Assembly: GCA_035602155.1 (NCBI GenBank)
Contig: DATNMW010000435.1
Location: 1-17,260 of the forward strand
Direction of reading: 5' to 3'
DNA: 17,260 nt
DNA from: Bog-159 sp035602155
GTDB lineage: Bacteria; Acidobacteriota; Terriglobia; Bryobacterales; Bryobacteraceae
The position numbers and the translations under genes were made by a program. Positions 6,300 to 11,135 of the stretch are shown one piece after another. Within the stretch, counting starts at the first letter, position 1; each line of letters starts with the position of its first letter. The notes beneath the pieces were generated by a model. The model had not been told where the DNA came from and made no database searches. It saw nothing but the letters and a program-made list of their open reading frames with translations.

Positions 6300-8099
6300 A
6301 TGCGAACCACGAGCGCAGTTGGCATAGTTTGCGGGCGGGCCGCTTGGGCCGCGGCCCTGTCCATAGTTGTTACGGGCACGGCGGCGGGGCAATCCGGGCA
6401 ATACTTTCGCGGCGTCAATGTGTCGCAGGCGGAGTGGGGCGACCCGCTTAACGAAACCTACGGCATCGGCAATTACACTTACGCCACGGCGCCCACGTTC
6501 AACTACTTCGCGGCGCGCGCCTTGCCGTTTATTCGGCTGGTGGTAAAGTGGGAGCGGCTGCAACCTACGCTCGGCGGTCCGCTCGACACCACGCAGCTTG
6601 GCTATCTGCAGCAGGACGTGGCTGACGCTAAGGCAGCCGGGGCGGTCGTGAGCATCGTTCCGCACAATGAGGCGAGGTATGCCACGCTCGAGAGCCAGGT
6701 TGCCAATTACGATAGCGACGCCTGCATCATCGATAACCCGTGCCCCGGCAGTCCGGTCAACGTCACGTCGGCCGACTTCGTAGACTTCTGGGTCAAGATG
6801 TCCAACGTCTTCATGAACGAGCCGGCCGTGGTGGCTTACGACTTGACCAACGAGCCGCACGACATGGGAGTGGCAAACTGGAACACAATCGCGCAAACGG
6901 CGCTTGCAGCGATTCGCGCCAACGGCGATAACAAGACGATCATGATTCCGGGGGACGGATGGAGCAACGCCACCTACTGGTCGAGTTACAACGGCTCCGC
7001 GCCTTTTATCACCGATCCCGCCAACAATTACTATTACGAAGCGCACCTTTACTTCGATTCGGACTTCAGCGGAACTTATGCCGAGACTTACGATCAGGAA
7101 CTGGCCGCCAATCCGAACATGGCAACCGTGGGGGCCACGCGCCTGGCGCCCTTCGTGAGCTGGTGCCAGACCAACAACGTCCCCTGTTATCTCGGGGAGT
7201 ACGGCATACCGAACGACGATCCGCGATGGCTGACCGTGTTGGACAATTTCCTGATAGCGCTGGATCAGGCGGGTATGCCGGGCACGTATTGGGCGGCGGG
7301 CGAGCTATGGGCGACCGTGCCCACTTGCACTTGCAGTTTCCTCTCGGTGGAGCCGTCGAACAATTTCACCACCGATGCGGAGCAGTTGCCGACGCTGCTG
7401 GGACACCTGAAACCGGCAACGTTGGTGACACTGTCGTCTGCCGCCGACTACGGTTGGGCCACCGCGCCAGGGGAACTGGTGACCGGTTACGGCAACGCCA
7501 CGCTGGCAACGGGTACGGGGCCGGCCACTGAGCTCCCGCTGCCCACGACGCTGGAAGGCGCGCAGGTGCAGGTGACCGATAGCAGCGGGAATGCAACGCT
7601 CGCTCCGCTTTTGTACGCCTCGCCCGGGCAAATCAACTATCAGGTTCCGAGCGGCGTGGCGGCGGGCCTGGCGACGGTTGCGGTCTTAAATGGCTCGGAT
7701 ACAGTGGCGACGGGGGTGCTGGAAGTGCAAGCCACCGCTCCCACGATCTTCACGGCGAACGAACAGGGAACCGGCGTGCCGGCGGCCCTGATCCAACGCG
7801 TGCACCCTGATGGAACGTACGACTACGAGGGAGTCGCATCTCCGATCGCGTTCGACGGGGACAGCCTTTATCTGCTACTGTACGGCACTGGATTCGACGC
7901 CGCATCCAAGAGCGGCACCACGGTGACGGTCGGCGGGACCTCCACGACGGTCACGTTTGCGGGTCCGGCGCCGGGCTTTTCGGGAGAGGATCAGATAGAC
8001 GCGCAACTGCCCAGTACGCTAACGGGCGCCGGATCGGTTACGGTGACAGTGACAATCAATGGAGCCACGGCCAATGCGGTGACCCTCGCATTCCAGTAA
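6300..8099 (+). CDS. Secreted GH5-type glycoside hydrolase with Solibacter C-terminal domain
   Basis: The product has 599 residues from ATG 6300; the upstream in-frame ATG at 6276 lies before the extended -10 box. A signal peptide covers about 1-30 (cleavage near TAAGQ). Residues about 35-345 form a (beta/alpha)8 cellulase-family domain. 'YFRGVNVSQAEWG' opens it, 'VVAYDLTNEPHD' carries the acid/base Glu (E185), 'YYYEAHLYFD' the conserved His, 'YLGEYGIPND' the nucleophile Glu (E300), and 'TYWAAGELW' the conserved aromatic. Residues about 375-599 match the C-terminal domain known from Candidatus Solibacter secreted proteins (TIGR03437): 'YASPGQINYQVPSGVAAGLA', 'YLLLYGTGFD', and the final 'GEDQIDAQLPSTL' block. 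The enzyme probably cleaves beta-1,4-linked polysaccharides outside the cell; the exact glycan is unknown. The C-terminal domain has no assigned role. The neighbouring downstream membrane acyltransferase has its own ribosome-binding site and possible promoter, so it need not share an operon. Confidence 0.92.
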   Translation: MRTTSAVGIVCGRAAWAAALSIVVTGTAAGQSGQYFRGVNVSQAEWGDPLNETYGIGNYTYATAPTFNYFAARALPFIRLVVKWERLQPTLGGPLDTTQLGYLQQDVADAKAAGAVVSIVPHNEARYATLESQVANYDSDACIIDNPCPGSPVNVTSADFVDFWVKMSNVFMNEPAVVAYDLTNEPHDMGVANWNTIAQTALAAIRANGDNKTIMIPGDGWSNATYWSSYNGSAPFITDPANNYYYEAHLYFDSDFSGTYAETYDQELAANPNMATVGATRLAPFVSWCQTNNVPCYLGEYGIPNDDPRWLTVLDNFLIALDQAGMPGTYWAAGELWATVPTCTCSFLSVEPSNNFTTDAEQLPTLLGHLKPATLVTLSSAADYGWATAPGELVTGYGNATLATGTGPATELPLPTTLEGAQVQVTDSSGNATLAPLLYASPGQINYQVPSGVAAGLATVAVLNGSDTVATGVLEVQATAPTIFTANEQGTGVPAALIQRVHPDGTYDYEGVASPIAFDGDSLYLLLYGTGFDAASKSGTTVTVGGTSTTVTFAGPAPGFSGEDQIDAQLPSTLTGAGSVTVTVTINGATANAVTLAFQ

Positions 8100-8121
8100 T
8101 ACGAGCATGGCATGGTCTCCG

Positions 8122-8170
8122 TTGTGCTAACGTCGAGTCTTGTTTATCATTGGATTCTCATAGGGAGGTG
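8122..8170 (+). promoter_or_regulatory. Candidate promoter and strong Shine-Dalgarno for the acyltransferase gene
   Basis: TTGTGC (8122-8127) and TATCAT (8145-8150) are 17 nt apart. A strong AGGGAGGTGA (8162-8171) lies just before a TTG at 8175. The Shine-Dalgarno decides the TTG start. The first downstream in-frame ATG (about 8278) would remove the conserved N-terminal motif 'VDAYRG'. Confidence 0.45.
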
Positions 8171-8174
8171 ACGC

Positions 8175-9398
8175 TTGCAAGCAACCCTCAGCCCCGCGTC
8201 CCCGGCGCAGGAGTCGATCCGCGCTCCGCAACCAATCACCCGCAACATCGCCGTAGACGCCTATCGCGGCTGGGTGATGCTGCTGATGATGGCCGAAGTC
8301 CTGGAATTGGCGCGCGTGGCCCACGCATTCCCCGGTAACTGGTTCTGGGCATTTCTGGGATACAACCAGACCCATGTGGACTGGTCCGGCTGCTCGCTGC
8401 ACGATATGATTCAGCCCTCGTTTTCATTTCTGGTGGGCGTGGCGCTGCCTTACTCCATCGCCAGCCGGCTGGCCAAAGGCGGCACGTTCGGGAAGATGTG
8501 GGCGCACGCCATTTGGCGCTCGTTTCTGCTGATCGCGCTCGGGATTTTTCTGCGGTCGATGTACACCTCGCGGACCTATTTCACGTTTGAAGATACGCTC
8601 ACGCAGATCGGCCTGGGATATCCGTTCCTGTTCCTCTTGGGCTTTCGCAAGCCACGCTGGCAATGGATCGCACTGGCTGCGATTCTGACGGGATACTGGC
8701 TGGCCTGGTCTCTCTATCCCGTGCCGGGTCCCGGATTCAACTGGCAGTCCGTAGGAGTGCCCGCCAACTGGCCGCATTTCTTCTCCGGCTTCGCGGCGCA
8801 CTGGAACAAAAATGCCAACTTGGGCAACGCCTTCGACCAGTGGTTTCTGAATCTGTTCCCCCGCTCGCACCCGTTCGTCTTCAATGAGGGTGGATACCTG
8901 ACGTTGAGCTTCATTCCCACGTTGGGCACCATGATCCTGGGACTGGTGGCCGGCCGCTGGCTACGGGCGAGCGCGCCACGCATCCCCATACAGCGCCTTT
9001 TGATTGCCGGTGTTGCGGGGATCGCCGCGGGCCTGCTACTGCATTTCACCGGCATCTGCCCCATCGTGAAGCGCATTTGGACTCCCAGTTGGACGCTGTT
9101 CAGCGGCGGCATCTGCTTCCTGTACACGGCGATCTTCAGTTGGGTGATCGATGTGAAGGGTTACCGGAAGTGGGCCTTCCCGCTGGTGGTCATCGGCGTG
9201 AACTCGATCGCGGCGTACCTGATTGCGCACTTGTTTGAGCGATTCACCTTCAGCTCGTTGCGGATTCACCTGGGTCCCAATGCGTTCCGGTTGCTCGGTT
9301 CCGGCATGGAACCCCTCCTGCTGGGCAGCGCGGTCCTGCTCACCTACTGGCTCATCCTATACTGGATGTACCGGCGCAAGCTGTTCCTTAAGATTTGA
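8175..9398 (+). CDS. HGSNAT-like membrane acyltransferase (DUF5009/DUF1624 type)
   Basis: The product has 407 residues with a TTG start supported by AGGGAGGTGA. The protein is polytopic, with roughly ten hydrophobic segments from about residue 28 to 400. 'NIAVDAYRGWVMLLMMAEVL' (24-43) matches the 'R..S.D..RG' first-helix motif of the heparan-alpha-glucosaminide N-acetyltransferase family. 'THVDWSGCSLHDMIQPSFSF' (66-85) is followed by 'LVG'. It carries His67, which aligns with the active-site His of human HGSNAT in 'HASWNG' (from memory). 'TLTQIGLGYP' (141-150) is another family motif. Members are thought to move acyl groups across a membrane onto sugars; the substrate here is unknown. The stop codon overlaps the start of the next gene (TTGA), suggesting coupling. 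Confidence 0.85.
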   Translation: MQATLSPASPAQESIRAPQPITRNIAVDAYRGWVMLLMMAEVLELARVAHAFPGNWFWAFLGYNQTHVDWSGCSLHDMIQPSFSFLVGVALPYSIASRLAKGGTFGKMWAHAIWRSFLLIALGIFLRSMYTSRTYFTFEDTLTQIGLGYPFLFLLGFRKPRWQWIALAAILTGYWLAWSLYPVPGPGFNWQSVGVPANWPHFFSGFAAHWNKNANLGNAFDQWFLNLFPRSHPFVFNEGGYLTLSFIPTLGTMILGLVAGRWLRASAPRIPIQRLLIAGVAGIAAGLLLHFTGICPIVKRIWTPSWTLFSGGICFLYTAIFSWVIDVKGYRKWAFPLVVIGVNSIAAYLIAHLFERFTFSSLRIHLGPNAFRLLGSGMEPLLLGSAVLLTYWLILYWMYRRKLFLKI

Positions 9399-9688
9399 GA
9401 CGCGTACTGATCCTCGGGTTGCTTTGCCCGCTGCTGGCGGGCGCGCTGGTCTATGTGGGCGACTATGTTTCGCTGCGCTACCGCATTCCGAGCAACCGGG
9501 CGCAATTCGGCAGCGTGGTTGTGCAGGTGACCTGGGTGATCCCGATGAAGGACGGCAAGACGCAATATGCATTCGATCCGCCCGCCCCGCAGGAGTGCGT
9601 GAATTCGCTGTTCCCGCATTTGGGCGATCCGCCATGCTGGTATCTCAGCCGGCACACGAAGCAACAGGTGAATACGGGAAGCCGGTGA
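9395..9688 (+). CDS. Small signal-peptide or single-TM protein of unknown function
   Basis: The product has 97 residues with a TTG start that shares TTGA with the upstream stop codon. The first 27 residues (RRVLILGLLCPLLAGALVYV) form a signal peptide or membrane anchor. The rest is a short, probably extracytoplasmic domain with 'RAQFGSVVVQ' (35-44), 'YAFDPPAPQECVNSLFPHLG' (58-77), and 'PPCWYLSRHTKQQVN' (79-93). The two Cys (68 and 81) could form a disulfide. I have the impression that similar small proteins with an SLFPH..G..PCWYL..H pattern are common in Acidobacteria, without known role. A decayed second copy lies at 10709-10862, on the far side of the eqolisin gene. The existence of a paralogue supports this being a real gene. 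Confidence 0.72.
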   Translation: MRRVLILGLLCPLLAGALVYVGDYVSLRYRIPSNRAQFGSVVVQVTWVIPMKDGKTQYAFDPPAPQECVNSLFPHLGDPPCWYLSRHTKQQVNTGSR

Positions 9689-9745
9689 AGAGTCGGCCGC
9701 GGTCCAGCGCTACGATCCACAGTTCCGTGCCCGCTCGGCAGCCGG

Positions 9746-10558
9746 CTATGGGGCTGCCCATTGAACTGAGAAGCTGGTTCCGTCGCTAGACAGCGACGAC
9801 GGAATGGCTTCCATCACGCTGTTCTTTTCCATCGTAATTTCTTCGATGGTCGGGAACGCCGAGATCGCGCCGGTAGTGGTATTATCCTTCGCGGCACAGG
9901 TGCTGGCGATACTGGTGTTGTCCTTGCCGAAAAGCACCGTACCGAAATCGGCCAAGGGCAGGATGATGTTGCTCGAAGGAGCTTCGGCAATCCATTCGGC
10001 CGACGACCGTTCCGCTCCCGCAACCTTCGCGCTCTTGGTGAAGGATGCGCCGGTCCGCTCATCGGCGATCTTCACGGTGAATTCCTCTGTGCTGGCGCTG
10101 TAAAAGATCGAGGCCGAGATTCTATCCCCTGGCTCTATCGTCATGGTGGTGATGGTGATGATCGGCTCGGTACAGCAAAACTCATACCAAGCCGTATATT
10201 TCGGTTTGCCGTCCGAACAAACGGCCTCCGTGCCGGTTTGCTCGACCGTGCTGGAAGAGTATCCATCGATGCCCACCCAAAATACGGCGTATTGGGTCGC
10301 CGAACTACAACTCATCGTGGGGACGATCCAGGAGCCTTCCGCGGCGACGAAGCCCGACCCCGTCACCGCGTAACCGCTCCAGTTGCCGCTGGTGACCGAG
10401 CCATCTCCGTGCTCTACGCGGCCTTTGATGGGCGCGTGCCAGCGCGGGGCCATCTCCGGGGTGGCGGCAGGCGGGAGGGGCGCGCTCGACACCTGCGCGA
10501 AAGCGGGCAGCATGGCGATCGCTCCAAGAATTCCAACTCGCTTCGTCATCATTCGCAT
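9746..10558 (-). CDS. Eqolisin-type (G1) glutamic peptidase, secreted
   Basis: The product has 270 residues from the ATG at 10558 (GAGGA 4 nt upstream); longer readings upstream would cross the -10 box. A signal peptide covers about 1-22 (MRMMTKRVGILGAIAMLPAF AQ). A short pro-like linker runs to about 55. The domain opens 'GNWSGYAVTGSGFVAAEGSW' (58-77), continues 'FWVGIDGYSSSTVEQTGTE' (93-111) with the catalytic Gln (Q107), 'YTAWYEFCCTEP' (121-132), and 'SSAEWIAEAPSSN' (185-197) with the catalytic Glu (E188). The Gln/Glu pair, WVGIDG, AWYE and AEWI.E blocks match scytalidoglutamic peptidase from memory. Fungal members are acid-active endopeptidases. Bacterial ones in acidobacteria are plausible, given their acidic soils. 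It is convergent with the small gene (57 nt between stop codons) and flanked on both sides by copies of that gene. Confidence 0.92.
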   Translation of the reverse strand: MRMMTKRVGILGAIAMLPAFAQVSSAPLPPAATPEMAPRWHAPIKGRVEHGDGSVTSGNWSGYAVTGSGFVAAEGSWIVPTMSCSSATQYAVFWVGIDGYSSSTVEQTGTEAVCSDGKPKYTAWYEFCCTEPIITITTMTIEPGDRISASIFYSASTEEFTVKIADERTGASFTKSAKVAGAERSSAEWIAEAPSSNIILPLADFGTVLFGKDNTSIASTCAAKDNTTTGAISAFPTIEEITMEKNSVMEAIPSSLSSDGTSFSVQWAAP

Positions 10559-10562
10559 CGTA

Positions 10563-10585
10563 TCCTCAGACTTTCGGAAATTATA
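10563..10585 (-). promoter_or_regulatory. Eqolisin -10 box TATAAT and Shine-Dalgarno
   Basis: On the minus strand a perfect TATAAT (10585 to 10580) lies in a local AT-rich patch (gaatatataattt). GAGGA (10567 to 10563) lies 4 nt before the ATG at 10558. The predicted transcript has a leader of about 15 nt. No good -35 box at a 16-18 nt spacing was found. Confidence 0.55.
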
Positions 10586-10708
10586 TATTCGGGGTTCACT
10601 CGCAATTCCGCCAGTATACACCGCGCGGCACCAGCGTGGCGGCCACAATCTTGCGTCTGCCGCATAATTTTACATAACGGCGGACGCGACCCAGCATGGC
10701 CTTGTCGA

Positions 10709-10862
10709 GTCGTTTGCCCGCTCATGGCGGGCGGGATGGCATATGTGTGCGATTATGTCTCGTTGCGCGATCGGATTCCGAACAACCGGGCGCAATTCGG
10801 CAGCGTGGTCGTGCAGGTATCTCATCCGGCACAAGCGGCAACAGTTGAATACAGGAAGCCGA
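10709..10862 (+). pseudogene. Decayed copy of the 9395-9688 small gene
   Basis: Bases 10709-10818 align without gaps to 9419-9528, including an identical stretch of about 28 nt (ACCGGGCGCAATTCGGCAGC and its flanks). They read CPLMAGGMAYVCDYVSLRDR then IPNNRAQFGSVVVQ. After GGT at 10816-10818 the copy jumps to the equivalent of 9642. A block matching 9529-9641 (113 nt) is missing, with GGT at both deletion ends in the intact copy. The deletion shifts the frame; the tail 'YLIRHKRQQLNTGSR' continues in another frame. There is also no start codon in the right frame at the expected place. Confidence 0.85.
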
Positions 10863-10922
10863 AGGCGGACACCCGAGCTTGATTGCGCTAGGGCCAGCTT
10901 CTTCCGCAGGGGCAGAGCAGCC

Positions 10923-11063
10923 TCACAGATCGTCGGGCCGCAGACCTGTCTTCTTGGCGATCTGCGCGAGAAGTCCGGGGCCAGACTTCGCCAGCCAGCG
11001 GCCGTCCTCCTCTCGCCCGAGGGCGATTGGAATCGATTCCACCGTTACCGTTTCCATCGACAT
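10923..11063 (-). pseudogene. Apparent remnant of a hicB-hicA toxin-antitoxin locus (HicB start joined to HicA end)
   Basis: A 46-codon minus-strand frame starts at an ATG (11063), with a second ATG at 11057 that has AGG 6 nt upstream. The first half, 'VESIPIALGREEDGRWLAK' (8-26), resembles the first strand and turn of HicB antitoxins ('IP..LEREEDGRW.AE'). The second half, 'GPGLLAQIAKKTGLRPDDL' (28-46), resembles the C-terminus of HicA toxins ('..PGTL..IL...GLS.EEF'). The middle of HicB and the start of HicA are both missing, so an internal deletion in a hicB-then-hicA operon would explain it. The frame is open throughout. A -10-like TACAAT (11079 to 11074) lies 10 nt upstream. Alternative: a chance reading frame. 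The match is from memory and the protein is short. Confidence 0.45.
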
Positions 11064-11102
11064 CCTGGGCTTCATTGTAGTTGTTGGGAAGCGTAAGCTT
11101 GT

Positions 11103-11133
11103 GAAACGCTCCCTTACGGTCGCGGCTCTGTAA
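11103..11133 (+). repeat. Single arm of the palindromic repeat, copy C
   Basis: 31 nt (core ACGGTCGCGGCTC) match the inner left arm of copy A in 27 positions. The matching right arm and the TTTTGGGG outer arms are absent. It ends immediately before the ATG of the Omp85 gene, so its last bases (CTCTGTAA) form part of that gene's start region. Confidence 0.75.
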
Positions 11134-11135
11134 TA

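Larger units (their letters stand above)
10586..11135. other. Stretch without an intact gene, containing gene and repeat remnants
   Basis: About 550 nt between the eqolisin promoter and the Omp85 start. It holds the decayed small-gene copy (10709-10862), the apparent hicB-hicA fusion remnant (10923-11063) and one repeat arm (11103-11133). I see no full-length gene on either strand; the reading frames here are chance. Boundaries between remnants are blurred. Confidence 0.7.

Noticed and set aside
10238..10882. A 214-codon plus-strand frame across the eqolisin promoter
   Set aside because: Its first part is antisense to the eqolisin gene, and its last part is the decayed small-gene copy. It joins unrelated sequences by chance.
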